Below are positions 15,687-23,686 of a DNA stretch of 64,000 nt, in pieces; the first letter of the stretch is position 1, and the number at the start of each line of letters is the position of its first letter. The stretch is from Actinospineispora acaciae DSM 45401 (GTDB lineage: Bacteria > Actinomycetota > Actinomycetes > Mycobacteriales > Pseudonocardiaceae). The notes below the pieces were generated by a model that had not been told where the DNA came from, ran no database searches, and saw only the letters and a program-made list of their open reading frames with translations. Both the position numbers and the translations under genes were made by a program. The stretch spans positions 1 through 64,000 of the forward strand of contig NZ_JIAI01000010.1 of assembly GCF_000620785.1 (NCBI RefSeq). The letters run 5' to 3'.

Positions 15687-16880
15687 TCAGGTGCTGACGA
15701 GCAGCGGCAGCGCCTCGACGCCGTTCGTGATCGTCGAGGACATGAACACCGGCGGGGCGGCCGGGTCGGTGCGCAGCTCACGGTAGGTGTCCAACAGGAT
15801 GTTCAGCACCACCCGCCCCTCCAGCCGGGCCAGCGGCGCGCCGATGCAGAAGTGCACGCCCCGGCCGAACCCGAGGTGCGGGTTGGGGTCGCGGGTCGGG
15901 TCGAACACGTCCGGGTCGGCGAACTGGCGCGGGTCCCGGTTCGCCGAGGACAGCCACACCACCAGCATCTGGTCGGGCGGCACCCGGCGACCACCGATCT
16001 CGGCCTCGACCTGGGTGGCCCTGATGACCTGCGTGAACGGGCTGGCGAACCGCACCGACTCCTCGATCAGGCCCGGCACCAGCGACCTGTCCGCGCGCAC
16101 CTGGGCTGCCCGGTCCGGGTGAGCGTCCAGGCAGAGCACGCTGCTGCCGAGCAGCAGGGTGGTGGTGATGTGCCCGGCGAGCAGCAGCAGGCCCGCGAAG
16201 GTCGCCACCTCGGTGTCGGTCAGCCGCTCGCCGTCGACCTCGGCCTGGACCAGCTGGGTCAGCAGGTCCGCCCTCGGCCGGCGCCTGCGTTCGAGGGCGT
16301 GTTCGAGCAGGTAGGCGTTGATCCGGTCGGTGACCGCCTGGCTGTCCGCGATGGCCTGCATCCGGGTCTGCTCGTCGTCGCCGGGGCCGAACTCGTTGTC
16401 GCTGTTCAGCAGCTCGTCCGCCCAGGTCCGGAACAGCTGGCGGTCGCTGCTGGGCACGCCGAGCAGCTCGGCGATGACGATCACCGGAAGCGGGTGGGCC
16501 AGGTCGGCGACCAGCTCGAGCCGGTCCCGGCCGGCCACCTCGCCGAGCAGCTCGTGGGTGATCTCGGCGATCCTCGGCTCCAGGTCGGCCACCACCTTCC
16601 GGCTGAACGCGCGGCTGACCAGGTTGCGCAGCTTGCGGTGGTCGGGCGGGTCCATCCGGAGCAGGTCGCCCTCGCCGGGGGCGTCCGCGTTGGGGTCGAA
16701 CAGCCGGTTGATGTTCGAGGAGAACGTCCGGGGGTTGCCGAGGATCTCGACCGCCTCCGGATAGCCGTGCACGTGCCACACGCCGTGCTCCTCGTCGAAC
16801 TCGACGGGCCGTTCCGGTCGGCGCCCGTTCGGCCACAGCCGCCGGGGGCCGATCGCCTCGGCGATGCTCGTTCCTGTCAT
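15687..16880 (-). CDS. Cytochrome P450 of the soluble actinobacterial type
   Basis: A 397-residue class I P450. It has the I-helix AGHITTTLL (235-243), ExxR at 274-277 (ESVR) and the heme loop FGRGVHFCIGAPLAR with the cysteine at 345. Length and loop match the CYP105/107-like group that hydroxylates macrolides, polyketides and terpenoids using ferredoxin. No ferredoxin or reductase gene is next to it. It lies 71 bases after a DUF4097 gene and 100 bases before the RHH gene on the same strand, suggesting one operon. Substrate unknown. No PKS, NRPS or terpene synthase gene is in the window. Confidence 0.9.
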   Translation of the reverse strand: MTGTSIAEAIGPRRLWPNGRRPERPVEFDEEHGVWHVHGYPEAVEILGNPRTFSSNINRLFDPNADAPGEGDLLRMDPPDHRKLRNLVSRAFSRKVVADLEPRIAEITHELLGEVAGRDRLELVADLAHPLPVIVIAELLGVPSSDRQLFRTWADELLNSDNEFGPGDDEQTRMQAIADSQAVTDRINAYLLEHALERRRRPRADLLTQLVQAEVDGERLTDTEVATFAGLLLLAGHITTTLLLGSSVLCLDAHPDRAAQVRADRSLVPGLIEESVRFASPFTQVIRATQVEAEIGGRRVPPDQMLVVWLSSANRDPRQFADPDVFDPTRDPNPHLGFGRGVHFCIGAPLARLEGRVVLNILLDTYRELRTDPAAPPVFMSSTITNGVEALPLLVST

Positions 16881-16951
16881 GGGGATCTCCTCTCCCGGGC
16901 CGGTGGTGACGCACGCGGGCATGCGCGCACGCCACCACCGGCGAGGTGCGG

Positions 16952-17632
16952 TCAGGCCCGACGGACCACGATGTCGCCGGACTGGGTCTGCGCGCGCAGG
17001 TGGACCGCCGGCTCGGACCGGTCGGGGGCGTCGACCTCGGCCAGCTCGTTGCGGACCGCGCCGTGCTTGGTGTTCACGTCGAGCTTGGCCGCGACGCCGG
17101 AGCGCACGCCGACCTCGATCTCGCCGTACGCGGTCTCCAGGTCCACCGAGTCGCGCGCCACCTCGCCGACCCGGACGTTGCCGTAGGAGGTCTTGGCGGT
17201 CAGGGCGGCGTGCGCCTTGGCCACGGCGATGTCGCCGTGCGAGCTCTTGAGCTCGGTCGCGCCCTCGACCTCGCCGACCTCGATCTGGCCGCTCTCGGTG
17301 GCGAGCCGGCACTCCCCGAGCCGGCCCTCGCAGCGCAGCGGCCCCATCCCGAGGCTCGCGGTGACCCGCGAGCCGGCCGGCAGCTCGACCACCACGTCGA
17401 CCGAGCCGCCCTTGCCGAACATCTGGCGCTTCTCCGGGCCCGTGACCCGCAGCTCGCCGTCGGCGAACTCGACCTGGGTGTCCTCGGCGGCCTTCACGTC
17501 GGCCTTGCTGGACCCGTTGGTCGGGCGCACCTCGACGGCGGTGTCGGCGCGGTCGGACGCGGCGACCCTGACGTCGCCGAAGCCGATCTTGATGGCGGCG
17601 GTGACCGGTCCGGCGGTGTCGAACGTGGGCAT
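16952..17632 (-). CDS. DUF4097 beta-strand repeat protein (first paralogue)
   Basis: A 226-residue protein, first gene of the presumed P450/RHH/whiB7 operon. It has the same repeated strands as the 278-residue paralogue (SGQIEVGE, HGDIAVAK, YGNVRVGE, YGEIEVGV, HGAVRNEL) and the shared ends MP(T/A)FDT and GDIV(V/I)RR. No signal peptide. The start at 17632 has the site AAGGGGACG. Its promoter region contains 11-bp direct repeats. Duplication with the gene at 14176-15012 seems old: the two share layout rather than close identity. Function unknown. Confidence 0.85.
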   Translation of the reverse strand: MPTFDTAGPVTAAIKIGFGDVRVAASDRADTAVEVRPTNGSSKADVKAAEDTQVEFADGELRVTGPEKRQMFGKGGSVDVVVELPAGSRVTASLGMGPLRCEGRLGECRLATESGQIEVGEVEGATELKSSHGDIAVAKAHAALTAKTSYGNVRVGEVARDSVDLETAYGEIEVGVRSGVAAKLDVNTKHGAVRNELAEVDAPDRSEPAVHLRAQTQSGDIVVRRA

Positions 17633-17682
17633 GTCGTCCCCTTCTGATCCAAGTGTCCGCGCGGCCAGCGCCACGCTGGCAC

Positions 17683-17702
17683 CACTATGGCATCACTATG
17701 GC
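17683..17702. promoter_or_regulatory. Direct repeats CACTATGGC with 11-bp period
   Basis: CACTATGGC at 17683-17691 and again at 17694-17702, upstream of the first DUF4097 gene. The spacing equals that of the repeats before the RHH gene, and the sequence is loosely similar, so the same regulator may bind both. Confidence 0.5.
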
Positions 17703-17892
17703 GCCACAGCAACCTAATCATCGCGGACCGTGGTGCCAGTTGGTGGCGTACACGCAGGTAGACGCGCCGAAACGGCGGTGACACGCCGAAACAAGTGTCA
17801 GTTGATATCGTGGCGCCGAACCGGTAACCAGGTTCGATGTAGAGCGATCAAATCCTTGGGGGGAACGCTCGCGGCGAGAAGGGGTGCAGGCG

Positions 17893-18594
17893 GTGGCTCG
17901 ACCAAGGGTTCCGCTGATCTCGAAGCGCAAGGCGCTCGAGGTCGCCCTGGAGATCATCGACACCGAGGGCATCGACGCGCTCAGCATCCGCCGGCTGGCC
18001 GACCGCCTGAAGGTCAACGGCGCCTCGCTCTACCACCACTTCAAGAACAAGGACGCGATCCTGGCCGGCGCCGCGGCGGTGGCGCTGGAAGAGGTGCGGG
18101 CGCCGCGGACCGAGGGCGAGCCGTGGCGGGTCTGGCTGCTGCGCGACGCCCGCCGGCTGCGCCAGGCGTTCCGGGACCACCCCGACCTGGTCCCGGTCAT
18201 GCTCAGCAACCGGCCGCTGGGCATCGGCGCCGCCCAGGTCGACGCCACCGTGCTCCTGCTGGAGTCCGCGCAGGTCCCGGTCGGCGCCATCGCCCCGATG
18301 CTGGAGGCGCTGGAGCTCTACGCCGTCGGCAGCGCGCTGCACGAGACCCGGAGCGCCGCCGCCGCCGACAGGGACGACGAGACCGCCGCGCCCCGGCTGG
18401 CCGAGGCCGCCAAGCAGCGCGCTCTGGAGCCGGACGAGATCTTCGACCTGGTCTGCGAGAAGATCATCGACACGGTGGTGGAGGCCGCCGCCGAGCGCGG
18501 TCAGTCCATGCCGAGCGGACCCGCCGACTCGCCGGACAGGAACTGGCGCACGAACGGGTCCTCGGACGCGAAGGCCTCGTCCGCCTCGCCGTAG
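17893..18594 (+). CDS. TetR-family regulator, tetracycline-repressor-like C-terminal domain
   Basis: A 233-residue protein with the HTH at about 15-60 (IDALSIRRLADRLKVNGASL then YHHFKNKDAI) and a TetR_C-like helical domain. GTG 17893 is preferred because an AAGG site lies ten bases upstream; GTG 17884 is too close to it. It is divergent from the DUF4097/P450 operon, the likely target. The last thirty or so residues (from QSMPSGPADS) are encoded opposite the 3' end of mkl and look like read-through into antisense sequence after loss of an older stop. The convergent overlap is 94 bases. Confidence 0.85.
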   Translation: MARPRVPLISKRKALEVALEIIDTEGIDALSIRRLADRLKVNGASLYHHFKNKDAILAGAAAVALEEVRAPRTEGEPWRVWLLRDARRLRQAFRDHPDLVPVMLSNRPLGIGAAQVDATVLLLESAQVPVGAIAPMLEALELYAVGSALHETRSAAAADRDDETAAPRLAEAAKQRALEPDEIFDLVCEKIIDTVVEAAAERGQSMPSGPADSPDRNWRTNGSSDAKASSASP

Positions 18595-19307
18595 TGCACG
18601 ACCCGCCCCTTCCAGATCAGCCCGACGTAGTCGCTGACCTTGCGCGCGGTCCGGATGTCGTGCGTGACCAGCAGGTACGTCCCCCGGTGCTCGCTGTGCA
18701 TGTCCAGGATCAGGTCGTTGAGCAGGCTGGTGCGCACCGGGTCGAGCCCGGAGTCCGGCTCGTCGAAGAACACGATCGCCGGGTCCATCACCAGCGCGCG
18801 GGCGAACCCGGCCCGCTTGCGCATGCCGCCGGAGACCTCGTTGGGCAGCTTCGTCCATGACCGCTCCAGCCCCACCTCGGTGAGCCGGCGCATCACGATC
18901 TCGCGGATCTCGTCCTCGGTCTTGTCGGTGTGCTTGCGCAGCGGGAACGCCGTGTTGTCGAAGATGTTCATCGACCCGAACAGGGCGCCGTCCTGGAACA
19001 GCACGCCCATCCGGGTGCGCAGCTCGTAGCGCTCCTTCGCGGAGATCTTCCAGATGTCCCTGCCGAAGATCAGCACCTCGCCGTCGTCCGGCTCCAGCAG
19101 CCCGACGAGGTGCTTGATCAGCACGCTCTTGCCGGTGCCGGACGGGCCGAGGATCGTGGTGATCGCGTCGTCGGCGAACATCAGGTCCAGGCCGGTGAGC
19201 ACGTCGAACGCGCCGAACGACTTGTGCAGGTTGCGCACCTGGATGCTGTGCGCGACGCCGTTGCCGGCCCCGTTGCGCGCACTGTCCACAGCCCCGCCGA
19301 AGGACAT
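18501..19307 (-). CDS. mkl: Mce-system ABC ATPase (Mkl/MceG)
   Basis: A 268-residue ABC ATPase of the MlaF/Mkl group that powers YrbE-Mce lipid import. Walker A GPSGTGKS (54-61), Q-loop Q105, signature SGGMRKR (159-165), Walker B IVFFDEP (178-184) and the H-loop histidine near 216 are all present. The SGGMRKR signature, with arginine and lysine instead of QQQR, is typical of Mkl. It reads in the same direction as the mce operon and starts about 0.9 kb after the operon's last gene. Mycobacterial mkl is unlinked to its mce operons, so this linkage supports a dedicated ATPase. Confidence 0.9.
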   Translation of the reverse strand: MSFGGAVDSARNGAGNGVAHSIQVRNLHKSFGAFDVLTGLDLMFADDAITTILGPSGTGKSVLIKHLVGLLEPDDGEVLIFGRDIWKISAKERYELRTRMGVLFQDGALFGSMNIFDNTAFPLRKHTDKTEDEIREIVMRRLTEVGLERSWTKLPNEVSGGMRKRAGFARALVMDPAIVFFDEPDSGLDPVRTSLLNDLILDMHSEHRGTYLLVTHDIRTARKVSDYVGLIWKGRVVHYGEADEAFASEDPFVRQFLSGESAGPLGMD

Positions 19308-19415
19308 GACACCCCCGCATGATCTGGCCGACCGGACCGGTCGTGATGCCGGCCACAGCGTACCCGAACGACGCTTGGTTACCCGCCCGGGGTGACGGTA
19401 GCGGTGGATCTCGCC

Positions 19416-19481
19416 CGCACACCCGGTTCGGCCGCCGCACATGCACTGAGGCAGGTGTGCAGAGCACGAACCGGGTGTGCG
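19416..19481. repeat. Palindromic repeat family B, copy 2
   Basis: Perfect 15-bp arms CGCACACCCGGTTCG (19416-19430) and its complement (19467-19481) enclose a centre with its own GCACA/TGTGC pairing and the GCACTGA block also seen in copy 1. It marks the exact 5' limit of the alcohol dehydrogenase remnant that follows. Confidence 0.85.
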
Positions 19482-19996
19482 AGCGGCCGGGGGCGCCGGT
19501 GCTGATCGCGGCGGGTGGGGCGTCGATCGCGCTGTACGCGACGGCGATCGCGCGGGCGCTCGGTGCCGAGCGGGTCGACCTGGTCGGGGGGAACGGGTTC
19601 CTGCGGGGCACGGCGGAGCGGTTGGGCGCGAACCTGCTGGACGAGGAGTTCCCGCGCCGGCTCGGGCCGTACCCGATCACGGTGGACGCGAGCGGCGACG
19701 TCGACGGGTTGGCGTGCGCGCTGCGTTCCACCGAGCCGGAGGGGGTGTGCACGAGCATCGGCATCTACTTCGCGGAGACCACCCCGGTGCCGCTGCTGGA
19801 GATGTACACCAACGGGATCCGGTTCCACACCGGGCGGGTGCACGCGCGGCCGGCCATGCCGGCGATCCTGGAGCTGGTGCGCGACGGGCGGTTCCGGCCC
19901 GAGCTGGTGACCGGCGAGACCGCCACCTGGGAGCGGGCGGCCGAGGCCGTGGCCGGGCACCGGAGCAAGCTGGTGGTCACCCGGGAGGATGCCTAG
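19482..19996 (+). pseudogene. Zinc-type alcohol dehydrogenase remnant (C-terminal half only)
   Basis: About 170 codons encode the cofactor-binding and C-terminal part of a medium-chain dehydrogenase: APVLIAAGGASIALYATAIA, then ALGAERVDLVGGN, then HARPAMPAILELVRDGRFRP and a normal end. The N-terminal catalytic domain, about 150-170 residues with the zinc ligands, is absent. The homology starts directly at the edge of family B copy 2. The frame reads on upstream but only through repeat sequence, so this looks like a gene truncated by deletion at the repeat. Not expected to be an active enzyme. Confidence 0.75.
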
Positions 19997-20180
19997 ACGG
20001 GCGGGGCCGGGACAGCGGGTCGGCGGCGCGCTCGGGCTCGGGGCCGAACAGGACGGCGGTGTCCACCAGGATCGCGGTGACCACCAGGACGGCGGCCAGC
20101 GCCAGCACGGCGGCGGTGAACATGTGGGTGCCCTGGGCCGCGTAGAGCAGGACCAGCATGCAGGCCACGACCACCGTCAC
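19977..20180 (-). CDS. Small two-span membrane protein at the end of the mce operon
   Basis: A 67-residue protein with two hydrophobic stretches (about 2-16 and 21-46) and a proline/arginine-rich tail. It starts with GTG 51 bases after the SurA-like gene and is transcribed with it. The 3' end overlaps the alcohol dehydrogenase remnant by 20 bases. I do not recognise a family. Position suggests an accessory of the Mce system, but it could be a chance frame. Confidence 0.45.
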   Translation of the reverse strand: MTVVVACMLVLLYAAQGTHMFTAAVLALAAVLVVTAILVDTAVLFGPEPERAADPLSRPRPSRHPPG

Positions 20181-20231
20181 TCGACGTAGGTTACGCGACG
20201 GTAGGTCCGCCGGGCGGTGCGAGCAGCGGAG

Positions 20232-21299
20232 CTATTTCGGGGCGCCGACGGGGGCTCCGGGGGGCGCGGCGTCCGGGTCGGCGGGGCGGTAGGCGTCGGA
20301 GTAGCGGACGTGCGCGGCCCTGATCTGCTCGGCCAGCCACCTGTTGAACGCGTCGACCTTGCGCTCGCGGAACAGCCAGGCCTGCAGTTGCGGCTTGATC
20401 TGGTCGAGGGCCAGCGGGACGGCCGGGGTCACCTCGAGCACCTGGCCGACGTTCCAGCCCTGCGGCGTGCGCACCGGGCCGAACACCGAGTTCGGCGCGG
20501 CGGTGAACGCGGCGTTCGCGTAGGCCGGTTCGAGCGGTTCGCGGGGCACGGTGCCCAGCTCGCCGCCCTTGTCCCTGGTGGTGTCGTCCAGGGAGACCTG
20601 CTTGGCCAGCGCGGCGAAGTCGGTGCCGCCGTCGAGCTGGCCTCGGGCCTGCTTGGCCTGCTCCTCGGTGCGGAACACCATGTTGCGCAGGTGGCGTTTC
20701 TCCGGGACGGCCATCTCGGCGCGGTGCTGCTCGTAGGCCTGCGCCAGCTCTTGGTCGGTCGGCGCCGGGACGTCCTTGGTGACCTGGTCGAAGAGCTGGT
20801 TGTTGGCCAGCTGCCGCTTGATTTCGTCGACGATCGCGCGTTCGGTGACGCCCACGGCGGCCATCTTGGCCATGAACGCGTCGCGGCCCTGCGGGAACTG
20901 CTTCTCCAGCCCGGCGGTCAGCTCGTCGTTGGCGGTCTTGTCGGCGATCACGATGTTGCGCGACTTCGCCACGTTCTCCAGCACCTGGCTGACCGCGACC
21001 GCCTTGGCGCTGTCGCGGCGGAAGGTGTCGAGGCCGGCGGGGTCGGCGGGCTGGCGGACGAAGTACATGGCCTTGAGCAGCGTCACCCGGTCGCCGAGCT
21101 GCTGTTCGGTGAGGGTGGTATCGCCGACCCGGAACACCGCGCCGGCGGGCAGCGCCTGGATCCGGTCCACGGTGACCGCCGTGCCGGAGCCGACGGCCAG
21201 CAGCGCGAGCAGCACCATGCCGGCCGTCCGGGCACGCCGGCCGCCGGGGACCAGCGGATGCCCGCGCACCCAGCTGACCAGGTCTCGAGGGGTCTTCAC
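20232..21299 (-). CDS. SurA-like peptidyl-prolyl isomerase/foldase
   Basis: A 355-residue extracytoplasmic chaperone. A single N-terminal membrane anchor (about 27-47) follows a basic start. A SurA_N-like helical domain spans roughly 60-180, and a parvulin/PpiC domain about 190-275 (EKRHLRNMVFRTEEQAKQAR, GGELGTVPREPLEPAYANAA). It should help fold exported proteins outside the membrane. It is coupled to the RND gene by a GTGA overlap inside the mce operon, so Mce or RND extracytoplasmic domains are plausible clients. The C-terminus is proline-rich. Confidence 0.85.
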   Translation of the reverse strand: MKTPRDLVSWVRGHPLVPGGRRARTAGMVLLALLAVGSGTAVTVDRIQALPAGAVFRVGDTTLTEQQLGDRVTLLKAMYFVRQPADPAGLDTFRRDSAKAVAVSQVLENVAKSRNIVIADKTANDELTAGLEKQFPQGRDAFMAKMAAVGVTERAIVDEIKRQLANNQLFDQVTKDVPAPTDQELAQAYEQHRAEMAVPEKRHLRNMVFRTEEQAKQARGQLDGGTDFAALAKQVSLDDTTRDKGGELGTVPREPLEPAYANAAFTAAPNSVFGPVRTPQGWNVGQVLEVTPAVPLALDQIKPQLQAWLFRERKVDAFNRWLAEQIRAAHVRYSDAYRPADPDAAPPGAPVGAPK

Positions 21300-23686
21300 G
21301 CGTTCACCTCCACAGCGGCACCGGGCCGCGTCGAGCCCGCCGCGCCGGCCCGTGGGGGGCCGAGGCGGACGACTAGCTTGGCAGCCAGGTAGGACAGCAC
21401 CACGGCCACCCCCAACACCAGACCGAACTCCCGCACCAGCTCCAGCCGGGAGCCGACCAGCGCCAGGTAGCCGAGCACCGACGTCAGGCAGGCGTAGCCG
21501 ACGCTGCGCCGCAGCCAGGGCCGCCCGCGCCGGTGCGCCCAGCCGAGCAGCACCGCGAACTCACAGCCGGTCACGCTGACCAGCGAGCCGAGGCCGACGG
21601 TGAGCGGGCTCAACGACATGCCGAACACCCAGATCGCGGCCAGCCCCCAGCCGGTGGCCAGCAACGCCGCTCCCGCCGCCCGGGCCGCGTCCGCCCTACC
21701 CAGCCCAAAGGCCAGGACCAGCGCGGCCGCCGCTATCCCGGCCAGGTTGGACAGGTAACGCTCACCGAGCAGCAGCTCGTACCCGCGCACCGCCGCCACC
21801 GGAAGGCCCACGATGTCCACGGCGTAACCGGGCGGCGGGGGCGGCAGCGCGGCCCGCGCGTCGGCCAGCATCCGCCGCTGCTCGCCGAGGTCCTGCAGCT
21901 TCACCCCGTACACCAGCAGCGCGGCGTGCCGGTCCGGGTGGACGATCGACGAGCTGAGGTACGGCGGCATCAGGTTCATCGCGGCGTCGATCTGGTGGGG
22001 CGTGGGGTGCTCGCCGAGGAAGCCGAACAGGCTGGTCACTCCGACCACGGGCCGCAGCCGGTCGGCATAGCGCCTGGTCAGCTCCTCGTGCGCGGCGCGC
22101 GACCAGGCCAGTGCCTCCGGGCTGAGGGTGTCCTTGCCGGTCAGCTGCACGCTGATCTCGCCGGAGGCGCCGAGGGTGGACTCCACCGTGCGGGCGTCGG
22201 CCAGCGCGGGCAGCCCCCTGGCCAGCTCGACGGGGTTGGACGAGACCGAGATCCAGGGCAGCACCGACCAGCCCAGCACGGCCACCGCGACCAGCCCGCC
22301 GACCGCCCAGCGCCACCACACCCGCCGCGCGCCCTCCCGCCGGTCCGGGGCGGTCACCAGGGCGGTGCCGGTGTCGGCGGGTTCCACGGCGGGTTCCTCG
22401 GCGGCCGGGGGTTCCACGGCGGGCGCGGGCCACCAGCGGTTGAGCGCCAGCGCGGCGGCGACGGTGAGCGCGATGCCGGCGGCCAGGGCGAACCCGAGGT
22501 CGCGCACGAACGGCAGCGGCGAGAGCGCCAGCGCCAGGAACGCCGCCGCGCTGGCCGCCGACATCACCACCACCCGGCGCCGGTCCGCGAGCGTGGCCAG
22601 GTACAGCGGGAACGAGCTGCCCACCCCCAGCAGCAGCGGCAGCAGCACCACCGTGCCCAGCGACAGCGGGTACCCCAGCCAGCCGAACCCGGCCAGTGTC
22701 GCCGCGCTGCCCACCAGCGAGGCGGCCAGCGGGCGCAGCCGTTGCCAGTGTTCTCGCCTCACTCGCCGGCGGGGCTGGAAGAGCGCTCCGCTGTTGGTTG
22801 CCTTTCGACCGGTGCGGGTCGCGCTGTGTTCTCGCCTCGCGCTGTGCGAGCCGGGCGCGGGCACCAGCAGGTAGCGCAGCAGCACCGCCAGCGCCACCAA
22901 CGCCCCGATCAGCGGGCCCTCGTGCGCGACCTCGCCGGCCAGCTCGGCGGTCACCGTCGGCACCCCGCTGATCGTGACCGAGCTGGTGGCCAGCCCACCG
23001 GCGGCCACGGTGGCCCTGATGCCGTCCACCAGCGCCCGGGTGCCGGCCTGGTCCAGGTCCTGGCGGGGCCGCACCAGGATGGCGACGGTGTCGACGTCCG
23101 GCACGATGAACCGCCACCGGGGCTTGGGCTGGCCGTCCGCCTCGAACATCAACGCCTCGGTGAACCGGGGGTTCTCCAGCGACGGGAGGCCCATCGGCAG
23201 GCCCTGGAGCAGCAGCCAGACGTAGCGCAGGTCCAGCTCGGTCACGGCCGCCGAGCCCGCCTGTTTCACCTGCTCCGGCGGCTTGCCCTCGGCGGTCGCG
23301 GCCTGCTCGGCCTGCATGCGCCGCACGTCACGCTGGCCGGCGACCTGGGCGAGCATGTTCTTCACCGTGCCGACCAGCTGGGTGAGCACGGTGGCCGGCC
23401 CGTACACGGCGACCGCGTCGGGCAGGTCGGCCAGCCGCCGCTCGGTGCGCAGCAGGGCCAGCGCCTGGGCGGGGTCGGTCACGAACTGGTGCGGCTGCGG
23501 GTAGCGCAGCAGCACGATGACCGGGTCGCCGCCGAACTCGCTGGCCTTGCGTTGCACGGCGGCCAGGCTCGGGTCGCCCGATGGCAGGAACGACTCCACC
23601 CCGGTATCCACCCGCACCCGGGCCAGCCCGCCGACCACCGCGGCGCCGAGCAGCACCGCGAGCAACGCCGCCCCGAGGCGTCTCAT
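21296..23686 (-). CDS. RND/MMPL-family exporter with a repeat-encoded insertion
   Basis: A 796-residue transporter with the two-fold RND layout: one N-terminal span, a large extracytoplasmic domain (25-255), a cluster of spans, a linker of acidic prolines (about 420-460), then the second domain and spans. The MMPL family moves lipids and other hydrophobic molecules. In the loop after the span ending ALVALAVLLRYLLVPAPG, residues about 279-315 are encoded by a palindromic or direct repeat (22748-22862), adding a basic, serine-rich segment. It is coupled to the sixth Mce gene by ATGA and to the SurA-like gene by GTGA, so it belongs to the mce operon. Confidence 0.87.
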   Translation of the reverse strand: MRRLGAALLAVLLGAAVVGGLARVRVDTGVESFLPSGDPSLAAVQRKASEFGGDPVIVLLRYPQPHQFVTDPAQALALLRTERRLADLPDAVAVYGPATVLTQLVGTVKNMLAQVAGQRDVRRMQAEQAATAEGKPPEQVKQAGSAAVTELDLRYVWLLLQGLPMGLPSLENPRFTEALMFEADGQPKPRWRFIVPDVDTVAILVRPRQDLDQAGTRALVDGIRATVAAGGLATSSVTISGVPTVTAELAGEVAHEGPLIGALVALAVLLRYLLVPAPGSHSARREHSATRTGRKATNSGALFQPRRRVRREHWQRLRPLAASLVGSAATLAGFGWLGYPLSLGTVVLLPLLLGVGSSFPLYLATLADRRRVVVMSAASAAAFLALALSPLPFVRDLGFALAAGIALTVAAALALNRWWPAPAVEPPAAEEPAVEPADTGTALVTAPDRREGARRVWWRWAVGGLVAVAVLGWSVLPWISVSSNPVELARGLPALADARTVESTLGASGEISVQLTGKDTLSPEALAWSRAAHEELTRRYADRLRPVVGVTSLFGFLGEHPTPHQIDAAMNLMPPYLSSSIVHPDRHAALLVYGVKLQDLGEQRRMLADARAALPPPPPGYAVDIVGLPVAAVRGYELLLGERYLSNLAGIAAAALVLAFGLGRADAARAAGAALLATGWGLAAIWVFGMSLSPLTVGLGSLVSVTGCEFAVLLGWAHRRGRPWLRRSVGYACLTSVLGYLALVGSRLELVREFGLVLGVAVVLSYLAAKLVVRLGPPRAGAAGSTRPGAAVEVNA
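22748..22862. repeat. Repeat family D, inside the RND gene
   Basis: A 13-bp direct repeat GTGTTCTCGCCTC (22748-22760 and 22826-22838) flanks a block of lower GC than its surroundings, which contains GCGCTCCGCTGTTGG. In protein terms it adds two RREH units and a linker in frame. The surrounding membrane spans are otherwise normal. Confidence 0.65.

Noticed and set aside
15687..16880. P450 genes as part of a secondary-metabolite cluster
   Set aside because: No PKS, NRPS, terpene cyclase, RiPP or glycosyltransferase gene is present. Both P450s have regulatory or unrelated neighbours.
22748..22838. 13-bp direct repeat as a target-site duplication of an insertion sequence
   Set aside because: The enclosed 65 bases hold no terminal inverted repeats or transposase, and the repeat is longer than usual. 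I kept it as a repeat family rather than an IS.
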